Positions 27,374 through 35,811 of a stretch of DNA of 64,000 nt are shown here, in pieces. The DNA is taken from NCBI GenBank assembly GCA_964552655.1, contig CAZKHG010000007.1:42232-106231 (forward strand). Direction: 5' to 3'. Position numbers and translations under genes: made by a program. Below the pieces are notes generated by a model. It saw only the letters and a list, made by a program, of their open reading frames with translations, did not search any database and was not told where the DNA came from. Source of the DNA: CAZKHG01 sp964552655 (GTDB lineage Bacteria > Bacteroidota > Bacteroidia > Bacteroidales > Tenuifilaceae). Numbering within the stretch: position 1 is the stretch's first letter; every line of letters begins with the position of its first letter.

Positions 27374-27399
27374 TTCCCGTTAGCTTAAGCTAACGGGAA
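27374..27399. repeat. Perfect 26-bp palindrome centred on CTTAAG (copy 2)
   Basis: Both arms are TTCCCGTTAGCTT in complement, meeting at 27386/27387. It shares the CTTAAG centre with copy 1 and has a different arm sequence that is still perfectly paired. Confidence 0.88.
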
Positions 27400-27554
27400 C
27401 TAGTAATAACTACACTTGAATTTAGTCTCATATCCTTTAAAACTCAATTGATACTCAAACACCAAATCATTTATTAAACTCATTACTTTCATATAAATTT
27501 GAGTTTCAATATTCATTACCTTATATTTGAACCTATCAACTATTTCATTCAAAA

Positions 27555-28073
27555 ATGATAGCTGATTTGCTATCTAATGTTTGCAACAGCTTAAATGAGA
27601 GCAGATTCAACTAAATGATCACTGGAAGTATTACCCTAAACCTGTACTCAATTCCAAGAATGACCAGAGATATTGATATCGTTATAGAACCAGAAGAATC
27701 AAGAATCGATGAATTTGTTAAACTATTTCCCAATTCTTATTATAATACAGAATCTATCTACCATGAATCAAGGTATGTTTAATATTATCGACTACTCAAC
27801 AGGATTCAAAATTGATTTCTTTTTTAGAAAAAATACTGAGTACTTCAACATTGCATTTTCAAGACGAAAGAAGATTCATGAATTTAACACAGATATATGG
27901 GTCATAACTATTGAAGATCTAATAATTGCTAAACTAATCTGGACGCAAAAAAAATAAGTGACAAACAAATTGATGACATTAGAAACCTGCTATTCAACCC
28001 CGATAAGGATACAGATTATATTAGAGCCTGGTGTAAAAAACTTAACCTAAACACTTTTAATTTGGTTATATAA
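27555..28073 (+). pseudogene. Decayed nucleotidyltransferase (AbiEii/DUF6036-like)
   Basis: From the ATG at 27555 the frame reads MIADLLSNVCNSLNESRFN, then an in-frame TAA (27612-27614), then MITGSITLNLYSIPRMTRDIDIVI, with the D-I-D nucleotidyltransferase signature. Near 27779 the frame shifts by one nucleotide, and the family-like sequence continues as MFNIIDYSTGFKIDFFF...WVITIEDLIIAKL. A second shift, apparently one A lost from an 8-A run near 27947-27954, joins ISDKQIDDIRNLL...FNLVI and the stop at 28071-28073. The gene therefore has three lesions. Related nucleotidyltransferases act in two-gene toxin-antitoxin-like units, but the exact family is uncertain. The region is clearly AT-richer than its neighbours. 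Confidence 0.78.
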
Positions 28074-28336
28074 TGGAGGATACATCAATTGAAATGCTTT
28101 TAAAGCAATTTGAAATTATTAACTCTTTTCCCTTAAGCAAAAGAGTTGCCATGCTATTTGATCTGACTGAATTATCAAGAGAAATAATTAAAAACAGAAT
28201 CTGAGCAACACATCCAAATATTAGTGAATCAGAACTAAATGCTGAACTTTTCAAAGTTTTTTATAGAGAAGATTTTGACTCCGATAGTTTAGAAAGAATA
28301 TCAAAATCAATTTTGGAATCAAATTCTATGAAATAG
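28073..28336 (+). pseudogene. Small partner gene of the decayed nucleotidyltransferase, with in-frame stop
   Basis: The frame opens at the ATG of a TAATG overlap with the preceding pseudogene and would encode 87 residues. It reads MEDTSIEMLLKQFEIINSF up to KNRI, meets an in-frame TGA (28202-28204), then continues ATHPNISESELNAELF...SIL and stops at 28334-28336. The TGA could be a CGA (Arg) with one transition. The ISESELNAELFKVFY part resembles small helical proteins encoded beside nucleotidyltransferases in Bacteroidota, by recollection only. Confidence 0.65.
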
Positions 28337-28484
28337 ATATACAAGAATCTATCCTTTCAATCGTTTTCTGAGTTTTCTTATCTTAATCCATCCTATCATC
28401 TCAAAAATGGATAACTTTGTAGGGTTTTCCCAAAATTTAAACTTGAACCCATTTTCTTTGTTGATTACATAAAGATTTATTAAA

Positions 28485-30011
28485 ATGAAAGCACAAAATA
28501 GAGTTCTTCTCATGATCCTCGATGGCTGGGGGATAGGGAATAAAGACAAATCGGATGTAATATTCAATGCCAAAACAGATTACATGAAAAGTCTGGCCAA
28601 GTCATATCCTAATGCACAGCTGCTAACCAGTGGTGAAAACGTTGGTTTGCCCGATGGGCAAATGGGGAACTCAGAGGTTGGTCACCTGAATATTGGCGCT
28701 GGGCGCATTGTTTACCAGGATTTGGTCAGAATAAATAAAGAGATTAAAGAGGGTTTAATTGATAAAAACCCCGTTTTAGTTAAGGCTTTTACCTATGCAA
28801 AAAATAACGATAAAGCAGTTCATTTTATTGGTCTTGTATCAGATGGCGGAGTACACTCATTAGATACGCATCTGTATAAACTTTGTGATATCACCAAGGA
28901 TTATGGTATTAAGAATGTTTTTATCCACGCCCTTACCGATGGCCGGGATACCGATCCCGAAAGCGGATTAGGATTTGTTAAAAATCTGGTAAAGCATTTA
29001 AAATCGAGCAACGGGAGAATAGCATCACTGGTGGGAAGGTATTATACTATGGATCGTGATAAACGCTGGGAACGGGTTAAAGAGGGTTATGATTTAATGG
29101 TCCATGGCAAAGGGAAACAAACCAAAGATATTGTTACTGCAATTGAAGAGTCTTACAAAGCAGGGGTTACCGATGAGTTTATTAAACCTATTGTTTGTGT
29201 TGATGATAGCGGAAACCCAATTGGGACTATCAAAGAAGGCGATGTAGTGATTTGCTTTAACTTCAGGACCGACAGACTTCGAGAAATAACAGTTGTTCTC
29301 TCCCAGAAGGATATGCCCGAGTTTGGGATGAAAACCATTCCTCTTCATTATGTTACAATGGCTACCTACGATGAATCATTCAAAGGGGTAAATGTGATCT
29401 ATGAAAAAGATAACCTGATTAATACGCTGGGTGAAGTGGTTTCCAATGCAGGTTTAAAGCAGCTCCGGATTGCTGAAACAGAGAAGTATGCCCACGTAAC
29501 CTTCTTTTTTTCCGGTGGCCGCGAGAAAGAGTTTGCTAACGAGAGTAGAATTCTTATCCCATCGCCCAAAGTTGCAACTTACGATCTCCAGCCGGAGATG
29601 AGCGCCTACCTGGTAAAGGATGCCATAGTTGCAGAGCTTAAAAAACAGGAGCTGGATTTTATCTGCCTTAACTTTGCCAATGGGGATATGGTTGGCCATA
29701 CAGGGGTTTACGAGGCAATCAGAAAAGCGGTTGAAGCGGTTGACAGCTGCGTGCATGATGTGGTAGAAACGGCAAAAACCAATGGTTATACCGTTATTGT
29801 AATTGCTGATCATGGCAATGCCGATTATGCAATCAATCCCGATGGATCGCCAAACACAGCCCACTCCCTTAATCCCGTACCCATAATCCTTGTCAGTGAT
29901 AAATATAAAAAGGTTGAAAGCGGCGTGCTGGCTGATGTAGCCCCAACTATCCTTAATATTATGGGACTGCCCATACCACCGGAAATGACCGGAAAGGTGC
30001 TTTGCAGCTAA
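28485..30011 (+). CDS. gpmI: 2,3-bisphosphoglycerate-independent phosphoglycerate mutase
   Basis: 508 residues, the standard length. The catalytic serine lies in GQMGNSEVGHLNIGAGR. The phosphatase domain metal ligands appear in MILDGWG at the N-terminus and in IADHGNADYA and TAHSLNPVP near the end. It converts 3- to 2-phosphoglycerate in glycolysis and gluconeogenesis, with manganese ions and no cofactor. It is followed 12 nt later by a DUF3109 gene. Confidence 0.98.
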   Translation: MKAQNRVLLMILDGWGIGNKDKSDVIFNAKTDYMKSLAKSYPNAQLLTSGENVGLPDGQMGNSEVGHLNIGAGRIVYQDLVRINKEIKEGLIDKNPVLVKAFTYAKNNDKAVHFIGLVSDGGVHSLDTHLYKLCDITKDYGIKNVFIHALTDGRDTDPESGLGFVKNLVKHLKSSNGRIASLVGRYYTMDRDKRWERVKEGYDLMVHGKGKQTKDIVTAIEESYKAGVTDEFIKPIVCVDDSGNPIGTIKEGDVVICFNFRTDRLREITVVLSQKDMPEFGMKTIPLHYVTMATYDESFKGVNVIYEKDNLINTLGEVVSNAGLKQLRIAETEKYAHVTFFFSGGREKEFANESRILIPSPKVATYDLQPEMSAYLVKDAIVAELKKQELDFICLNFANGDMVGHTGVYEAIRKAVEAVDSCVHDVVETAKTNGYTVIVIADHGNADYAINPDGSPNTAHSLNPVPIILVSDKYKKVESGVLADVAPTILNIMGLPIPPEMTGKVLCS

Positions 30012-30023
30012 AACTCACAGCCA

Positions 30024-30605
30024 ATGATGATCGGGATTGACGATAAGGTGATCAGCAGCGAAATTCTGGAGAAACATTTTTGTTGCGATCTGTTGGCATG
30101 CCTTGGAGCTTGCTGTGTTTATGGTCAGTCCGGGGCTCCTCTTGAAAGAACTGAGGTGGAAAAATTAAAGGAAATCTACCCTAAAGTTAAAAACCACATA
30201 ACAAAGCAAGGTCGAAAGGCGATAAAAAAGCTAGGCGTAGCGGTTATTGATGTTGATAATGAGGATGTAACGCCTCTTATTGATGGGAAAGAGTGTGCCT
30301 ACAGCATTCAGGAAAAAGGAATCAGCTATTGTGGCATTGAAAAAGCATGGATGGAGGGGAAAATTGATTTTCAAAAGCCAATTTCATGTCATCTTTACCC
30401 TATCCGGGTGAAGAAATTTAACACAGCAATTGCGCTTAACTACGATCAGTGGGAGGTTTGTAATCCGGCCAGAAAACTGGGTGTTGATAAAGGTATTCCG
30501 GTGTATCAATTCCTAAAAAGTGCGATTACCAGAGCCTTTGGTGAAGATTTTTACTACCAAATGGAGGAGGCGGCCAAACTCCTGAAAGAGGAGAAGTTGA
30601 GCTAA
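30024..30605 (+). CDS. DUF3109 family protein (Cys-rich)
   Basis: 193 residues with conserved cysteines: HFCCDLLACLGACC near residue 18, KECAYS and SYCGIE near 91-104, SCHLYPIRV near 120, and EVCNPA near 143. The pattern suggests a metal or iron-sulfur site, as in related CxxCxxxCC-type proteins. The function of DUF3109 is not established. It lies 12 nt after gpmI and is probably co-transcribed with it. Confidence 0.88.
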   Translation: MMIGIDDKVISSEILEKHFCCDLLACLGACCVYGQSGAPLERTEVEKLKEIYPKVKNHITKQGRKAIKKLGVAVIDVDNEDVTPLIDGKECAYSIQEKGISYCGIEKAWMEGKIDFQKPISCHLYPIRVKKFNTAIALNYDQWEVCNPARKLGVDKGIPVYQFLKSAITRAFGEDFYYQMEEAAKLLKEEKLS

Positions 30606-30716
30606 TAGATATCTTTGGATTGCTGCTATTGCAAGAGTTGGTTTGAGGTTGAAAATTTTTAAACCTCCGGTAAATTTCCTATTATTACAAAAAGAAAAAA
30701 TCAAAAATAATTTATC

Positions 30717-32090
30717 ATGGAATACATCAGAAAATACATCGATTCAAATAAAGATCGGTTTCTGGAGGAGCTGTTCGGGCTAATCAGAATACCATCAATC
30801 AGCTCATTAACTGAGAATAAAACGGATATGGTGCGGGCTGCAGAGTATTGGAAGGAAACCCTGCTCAAGGCTGGTGCTGGTAAAGCCGAAGTAATGCCTA
30901 CCGATGGTAATCCGATTGTATATGGAGAAAAGGTTATTGACCCAAAATTACCCACCATACTGGTTTATGCCCACTACGATGTAATGCCCGTTGACCCGAT
31001 TGAATTGTGGGTATCGAAACCATTCGAACCCGAGGTTCGGGACAGTAAAATTTATGCACGAGGTGCAGATGACGATAAAGGGCAAAGTTTTATCCATGCC
31101 AAAGCTTTCGAAATCCTTGTTAAAAACAATACCCTACCGTGCAATGTCAAGTTCATGATTGAAGGCGAGGAAGAAATTGGATCGGCGAGCATGACCAAAT
31201 GGTGTGAGAAAAATAAGGATTTGCTCAAAGCTGATATTATTCTTGTTTCTGATACATCAATGCTTGGGAAAGATGTTCCATCGGTAACAACCGGGTTACG
31301 AGGTCTGGCATACGTAGAAGTTGAAGTAACCGGTCCAAATAAGGACCTGCATTCAGGGCTTTTTGGCGGTGCAGTGGCCAACCCGGCCAACGTGCTGGCA
31401 AAGATGATCGCCTCCCTTCACGATGAAAACAACCGGGTAACTATACCGGGTTTTTATGATGATGTGATGGAAGTTGATCCGGCTGAACGAGCCGATATGG
31501 CCAGGGCTCCCTTCAATCTCGACAGCTATAAAAAAGCATTGGAAATTGATGAAGTTCTTGGTGAGAAGGGTTATTCCACCATGGAAAGAACCGGGATCAG
31601 GCCTACACTGGATGTGAACGGGATGTGGAGCGGTTACATTGGAGAAGGTGCAAAAACCGTTCTGCCATCAAAGGCATACGCCAAAATATCCATGAGGCTT
31701 GTCCCAAATCAGGATCATGAGAAAATAGCAAAGCTGTTTGAGAAACACTTCATGGCCATAGCCCCCAAATATGTTAAAGTTAAGGTTACCCCACATCATG
31801 GCGGGCAAGGCTATGTTGCACCAACAAATACCCCGGCATATCGGGCAGCTAGCAAAGCCGTTGAAGATGTTTTTGGAAAGAAACCTGTTCCTTTCAGGAG
31901 TGGTGGGAGCATCCCGATTATCAGCACATTTGAAAAGGTGCTCGGGATAAAATCGATCCTTCTGGGGTTTGGGTTGGAATCGGATGCCATTCACTCACCC
32001 AATGAAAATTTTCCACTCGACAACTTCTTTAAAGGGATCGAAACGGTTGTCAGGTTCTATGCGAATTATGTGGAAGAACTTAAGAAATAA
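30717..32090 (+). CDS. M20-family dipeptidase / peptidase
   Basis: 457 residues, full-length M20. Metal and catalytic residues are visible in YAHYDVMPVDP (His, Asp), RGADDDKGQ (bridging Asp), EGEEEIGS (catalytic Glu and ligand) and a late ESDAIHSPNE (His). A lid domain is inserted (about 190-340). It is a di-zinc cytosolic peptidase of the CNDP/PepV-like branch that hydrolyses dipeptides. The exact substrate is unknown. Confidence 0.94.
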   Translation: MEYIRKYIDSNKDRFLEELFGLIRIPSISSLTENKTDMVRAAEYWKETLLKAGAGKAEVMPTDGNPIVYGEKVIDPKLPTILVYAHYDVMPVDPIELWVSKPFEPEVRDSKIYARGADDDKGQSFIHAKAFEILVKNNTLPCNVKFMIEGEEEIGSASMTKWCEKNKDLLKADIILVSDTSMLGKDVPSVTTGLRGLAYVEVEVTGPNKDLHSGLFGGAVANPANVLAKMIASLHDENNRVTIPGFYDDVMEVDPAERADMARAPFNLDSYKKALEIDEVLGEKGYSTMERTGIRPTLDVNGMWSGYIGEGAKTVLPSKAYAKISMRLVPNQDHEKIAKLFEKHFMAIAPKYVKVKVTPHHGGQGYVAPTNTPAYRAASKAVEDVFGKKPVPFRSGGSIPIISTFEKVLGIKSILLGFGLESDAIHSPNENFPLDNFFKGIETVVRFYANYVEELKK

Positions 32091-32167
32091 TCTGTTTAAC
32101 AATTTGGATTAGGCTTTAAAAAGACTAAATTGCTTGTTCGTATTAAACTACTTAACTTTTATTCGAG

Positions 32168-32686
32168 ATGAAAAGATTAGTAAACCTGCCTACGATAGCT
32201 ACTTCATTCACTTTGGCAATTTTTTTACTTTCCTGCAGCAGCAATAAACCAGCAACAACTGATGAAAAAGTTGTACTGGCCAAGGAAAGCATTACAAAAT
32301 GGGTTGAAAATAATGCCAGCGATTATCCTCATTACAAATCGATTGAATTTGGCGAGCTGGTGCCCAGGTACGAAAGAACTGACAGAACGCTTCAACTTAA
32401 TGATCTAATTGCCCAGGAACAAGCAAAATCCGAAATAAATCAAAAAAAACTGGACAGCTTAAAGACATTGCTAGAAAGCAATAAGGGTTTGCTGATGGGG
32501 TACACCATTATTCATAAATACCAAACCACCAACCTTGCCGGCGAAGTGATAAACAATGAACTGCTGTTTTTCCTTGATAGCACCTTCAGGGTGGCTTCAA
32601 TCCTGGATCCCGAATCGTACGATTTAAGCCTTGATCCCAAATCGCTTTTCAAACCTGAAACGGATATGAAAGACAGCGCAAAATAA
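32168..32686 (+). CDS. Hypothetical lipoprotein
   Basis: 172 residues. The N-terminus is a type II signal with lipobox FLLSC (Cys about 23), so it is membrane-anchored outside the cytoplasm. The rest is soluble and charged, with a short predicted coiled coil (about 75-100). I do not recognise a family. A strong terminator follows at 32702-32736. Confidence 0.78.
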   Translation: MKRLVNLPTIATSFTLAIFLLSCSSNKPATTDEKVVLAKESITKWVENNASDYPHYKSIEFGELVPRYERTDRTLQLNDLIAQEQAKSEINQKKLDSLKTLLESNKGLLMGYTIIHKYQTTNLAGEVINNELLFFLDSTFRVASILDPESYDLSLDPKSLFKPETDMKDSAK

Positions 32687-32701
32687 AATTAGTCACCTAA
32701 T

Positions 32702-32736
32702 AAAAAAAACCCGCAGGAATTCTGCGGGTTTTTTTT
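32702..32736. terminator. Bidirectional terminator between lipoprotein gene and tRNA-Phe
   Basis: Eight A's, stem CCCGCAG / CTGCGGG (32710-32716, 32722-32728), a 5-nt loop, then eight T's. It serves the plus-strand lipoprotein gene and the minus-strand tRNA. Confidence 0.93.
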
Positions 32737-32737
32737 G

Positions 32738-32810
32738 TGGTGCCACGTGGAATCGAACCACGGACACAAGGATTTTCAGTCCTTTGCTCTACCAACTGAG
32801 CTATGGCACC
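32738..32810 (-). tRNA. tRNA-Phe (GAA)
   Basis: The minus strand folds as a full cloverleaf: acceptor GGTGCCA / TGGCACC, D-arm TAGCTCAGTTGGTAGAGCA, anticodon stem AAGGA / TCCTT with loop CTGAAAA giving anticodon GAA, and T-arm CGTGG TTCGATT CCACG. The discriminator is A, and CCA is not encoded. It ends 2 nt from the terminator. Confidence 0.98.
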
Positions 32811-33046
32811 ATTGCCAAATCGAGGTGCAAATATATACGAAATTTATTTATCCCAAAATATTTGATTACCGAAATCAACAAAAAATTCATTAATCCCCAT
32901 GGAACAAGCATCTGGGAACAAATAACGGTGCCGCACTAGATTTTCGGCTGGGGAGGATAACCGCGTCATAATCCCCAGACGAAAACCAAACTAAAGATAA
33001 CAAAAGTTTGTTATCGCGCATCGCGCCCAGCAGAAATGTATAGTGT

Positions 33047-33063
33047 GCTAGGGTACGTAAATT
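33047..33063 (+). repeat. Left imperfect inverted repeat flanking the HigBA-like module
   Basis: GCTAGGGTACGTAAATT. It matches the complement of 33775-33791 at 15 of 17 positions. It lies directly beyond the antitoxin stop. Confidence 0.65.
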
Positions 33064-33065
33064 TT

Positions 33066-33365
33066 CTACAAAAAGGTTAATCCAATTCTTCTGTTAAGTC
33101 CTTTCTCAAATATTCTAATTAGCGTTGAAAGTTGGATATTCCCTTTCCCGTTTTCAATTTTGGAAATGTAACTTTTCTTTGTCCCTGATTTCTCAGCCAA
33201 TTGTTCTTGGGTCATTTCAGACGCTTTCCTTGCTTCTTTAAGCATTTCGCCCACAATGAACATTTGCGCCCTTTCTTCGTACTCATTTCGGCTTTCAGTT
33301 CCGATTTTTCCGTGTTCAACCTCTAACAACTCGTCAAAGGTTGTAACTCCTTTGTATTTATCCAT
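33066..33365 (-). CDS. higA: HigA-like antitoxin (XRE-family HTH)
   Basis: 99 residues from the ATG at 33365 (MDKYKGVTTFDELLE). An upstream in-frame ATG at 33389 would overlap the toxin stop. The C-terminal half is a helix-turn-helix domain (MTQEQLAEKSGTKKSYISKIENGKGN). In HigBA modules the antitoxin binds the toxin and the promoter. Here it lies downstream of the toxin gene, the usual HigBA order. The N-terminal 40 residues are likely the toxin-binding part. Confidence 0.88.
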   Translation of the reverse strand: MDKYKGVTTFDELLEVEHGKIGTESRNEYEERAQMFIVGEMLKEARKASEMTQEQLAEKSGTKKSYISKIENGKGNIQLSTLIRIFEKGLNRRIGLTFL

Positions 33366-33378
33366 AATTAACGTTTTT

Positions 33379-33708
33379 TTAAAATTCAAAATATTCTTTC
33401 TTAAGTCGTGCTGCTCTTTCTATCTCTTCCTTTGGTGTTTTCTGCGTCTTTATCTGAAACCCATTGAACAATACAACTATTCGACCCTCGTCAAAGCAAC
33501 AGAATATTCTGTAAATAATGGATTGATATTCAATCCTTATCTCAAATAGTCCGTCACTCCCGCTAATCGGAGCAAGAAATTTTTCAGGCACTCTGTCTAC
33601 CTGTTTTATCAATTCGAATACATATTGAATTTTCGCCTTTGCTTTATCATCAAGGGTTCTATAAAAATCCAAAAAGTATTCTTTATGAAATATTATTATT
33701 CTTGTCAT
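33379..33708 (-). CDS. higB: HigB-like toxin (RelE/ParE superfamily, Gp49-like)
   Basis: 109 residues with the phage-derived Gp49-like/HigB profile: an N-terminal FHKEYFLDFY, LIKQVDRVPEKFLAPI, GLFEIRIEYQSIIYRIFCCF and ALFNGF-like IVVLFNGFQIKTQKTPKEEIERA. RelE/ParE-fold toxins of this type cleave mRNA at the ribosome. It is encoded upstream of a HigA-like antitoxin 13 nt away and looks intact. Confidence 0.88.
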   Translation of the reverse strand: MTRIIIFHKEYFLDFYRTLDDKAKAKIQYVFELIKQVDRVPEKFLAPISGSDGLFEIRIEYQSIIYRIFCCFDEGRIVVLFNGFQIKTQKTPKEEIERAARLKKEYFEF

Positions 33709-33774
33709 GCAGCATAGTTATCTTAAAAGATAACATAATTAAAATATTTCTTAAGGAAAGTGTTTGTCGCTGGT

Positions 33775-33791
33775 AATTTATGTACCCTAAC
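33775..33791 (-). repeat. Right imperfect inverted repeat flanking the HigBA-like module
   Basis: Read on the minus strand: GTTAGGGTACATAAATT. It differs from the left copy at 33047-33063 by two positions and lies 66 nt beyond the toxin start. Confidence 0.65.
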
Positions 33792-33870
33792 TTTTTATAA
33801 CATTCATTTTTTACTCAATCCTTGCTCTTTCCCTTCATTTACATTAGGTTTACACTCTAAATTTCTGCGA

Positions 33871-35091
33871 ATGGATTTTCAATCATTTACGCTACAAAAT
33901 GGGATCAGGGTAATCCATAAACGAAACAACTCCCCCGTTGCCCAATGCTGCCTAATGATTAATGCAGGAACGCGTGATGAACAGCCAAACGAACATGGCA
34001 TTGCCCACTTTATAGAGCACGTTATATTTAAAGGCACCAAGAAACGAAAGGCATTCCATATCATGAGCCGGCTTGAGGATGTCGGCGGTGAGCTAAACGC
34101 CTACACCACCAAAGAGGAAACGGTAATTCACGCCACTTTTCTCAGGGAGGATTTCAGCAGGGCCATCGAGCTGATCTCAGATATCACCTTCAAGTCAACT
34201 TTCCCTGAAAAAGAGATGAAAAAGGAGAAAGAGGTGGTAATTGATGAGATCAACTCCTATAAAGATAACCCTTCTGAGCTCATTTTTGATGATTTTGAGG
34301 AGCTGGTTTACGATGGCCACCCATTCGGGCGGAATATTCTGGGAACAAAAAAGTTGATCAAACGATTCACAAAAGACGACCTGCAAAACTTCATCCAACG
34401 AAAATACAATACCGACCAGATGGTTTTTTGCTCTATTGGCAATTTATCGTTAAACCGGATTAAAAAGCTAACAGAGAAGCACCTGGGCTGGGTGGCCTCA
34501 AGCAGAAGGGATGAGATCAGGTTGCCGTTTGTCAACTATCGTCCCAATACAAAAGTTGTTAAAAAATCTACATTTCAGTCGCACTGTATAGTTGGCAACC
34601 TCGCTTACGATCTTCAGGATCCAAAACGAGTTGGGATGCACCTGCTTAACAATATACTCGGGGGCCCGGGGTTAAACTCCCGGCTAAATCTTGTGCTTCG
34701 CGAAAAGCATGGCCTGGCCTACAACATAGAATCAATGTACACCCCATACTCCGATACCGGTTTATTCTGCATCTACTTTGGAACCGATAAGGATAATTTG
34801 AACAAAACCCTGGTACTGGTGCATAAGGAGCTTAAAAAGGTGATGAACGAGAGGCTTGGCGTTCTCCAACTTTTTAAAGCCAAACGACAGCTGATGGGGC
34901 AACTGGCCATTGCTTCAGAAAGCAATGAAAACCTGATGCTGACGGTGGCCAAAAGCTTTATGGTTTACAACTCCATCGACACCCTTGAAGCGGTTAACTC
35001 TCAAATAGAGGATTTAACGGCTTCGGCAATCATGGAAATTGCCAATGAGGTGCTGGACCCCGGCAAGCTATCAACGCTGATTTACAAGTAA
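33871..35091 (+). CDS. M16-family zinc peptidase (single domain pair)
   Basis: 406 residues from the ATG at 33871 (MDFQSFTLQNG). An upstream in-frame start at 33760 adds unconserved sequence. It carries the inverted zinc motif HxxEH (HFIEH) in HGIAHFIEHVIFKGT, the family's ligand-bearing EKEVVIDEI region, and a C-terminal GGPGLNSRLN / REKHGLAYN segment typical of M16B peptidases. No signal peptide is seen, so it is likely cytoplasmic. The next gene starts 1 nt after its stop, so they form one operon. Confidence 0.94.
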   Translation: MDFQSFTLQNGIRVIHKRNNSPVAQCCLMINAGTRDEQPNEHGIAHFIEHVIFKGTKKRKAFHIMSRLEDVGGELNAYTTKEETVIHATFLREDFSRAIELISDITFKSTFPEKEMKKEKEVVIDEINSYKDNPSELIFDDFEELVYDGHPFGRNILGTKKLIKRFTKDDLQNFIQRKYNTDQMVFCSIGNLSLNRIKKLTEKHLGWVASSRRDEIRLPFVNYRPNTKVVKKSTFQSHCIVGNLAYDLQDPKRVGMHLLNNILGGPGLNSRLNLVLREKHGLAYNIESMYTPYSDTGLFCIYFGTDKDNLNKTLVLVHKELKKVMNERLGVLQLFKAKRQLMGQLAIASESNENLMLTVAKSFMVYNSIDTLEAVNSQIEDLTASAIMEIANEVLDPGKLSTLIYK

Positions 35092-35092
35092 T

Positions 35093-35731
35093 ATGAGTAG
35101 AATTGATAATGATTTTGAGAAATACCTTACAGACCACTCAACCCCGGAGGATGAGGTTTTAGCGGAGCTTTCCCGGGAAACAAACCTGACTACCTATAAC
35201 CCAAGGATGATAAGCGGCAGGCAACAGGGCTTGTTCCTGCAATTCCTTTGCCAGATGATTAAACCTAGGCATGTCCTTGAGATTGGCACATTCACAGGCT
35301 ACTCGGCTATTTGTATTGCCCGTGGGATTATGCCCGTTGGGCATTTAGATACCATCGAGGTAAATGACGAGTATGAAGAGATAATCAGAAAGTACTTTAA
35401 ACTGGCCAAAGTAGATAACAACATCGCTTTACATATTGGGAGTGCCTTGAAAATTCTGCCAAAATTAACCCTCAGCTACGACCTGGTGTACATCGATGGC
35501 GATAAACGTGAATACCCTGAGTACTATAAATTGACCCTTCCGATGGTAAACCATGGAGGTTTTATAATAGCCGACAATGTTCTATGGAATGGAAAGGTTA
35601 TTGAATATGGTGCCAATGATCCCCACACTAAGGCAATTATTGAATTTAACGATATGGTTCAGCAGGATGAACGGGTTGAAAATGCTCTGCTCCCAATGCG
35701 TGACGGGTTGATGGTGATACGGAAAATCTGA
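35093..35731 (+). CDS. O-methyltransferase (class I SAM)
   Basis: 212 residues. The SAM motif is VLEIGTFTGYSAICIARG, followed by LDTIEVNDEYE, VYIDGDKREYPEYY and the late ADNVLWNGKV, all typical of the metal-dependent catechol/caffeoyl-CoA O-methyltransferase family. The substrate is unknown. It begins 1 nt after the M16 peptidase stop, so translation is probably coupled. The stop is followed by a 80-nt gap to the convergent rlmH. Confidence 0.92.
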   Translation: MSRIDNDFEKYLTDHSTPEDEVLAELSRETNLTTYNPRMISGRQQGLFLQFLCQMIKPRHVLEIGTFTGYSAICIARGIMPVGHLDTIEVNDEYEEIIRKYFKLAKVDNNIALHIGSALKILPKLTLSYDLVYIDGDKREYPEYYKLTLPMVNHGGFIIADNVLWNGKVIEYGANDPHTKAIIEFNDMVQQDERVENALLPMRDGLMVIRKI

Positions 35732-35811
35732 ATTGAACTCTTTCTGGTTTTAACAATTGTACGCATCAATACTTGTAATTATTAGCTCTTTATCTTTCCA
35801 CTTTATCCATT

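Noticed and set aside
27709..27957. Stand-alone 82-residue protein
   Set aside because: It is the middle part of a frameshifted nucleotidyltransferase whose flanks continue the family in the other frames.
32811..33046. A small gene between tRNA-Phe and the HigBA-like module
   Set aside because: No open frame with start and coding character was seen; it contains only an inverted repeat (32996-33015).
33047..33791. Integron cassette with an attC site
   Set aside because: Neither inverted repeat ends with a GTTRRRY core, and no integrase is in the window.
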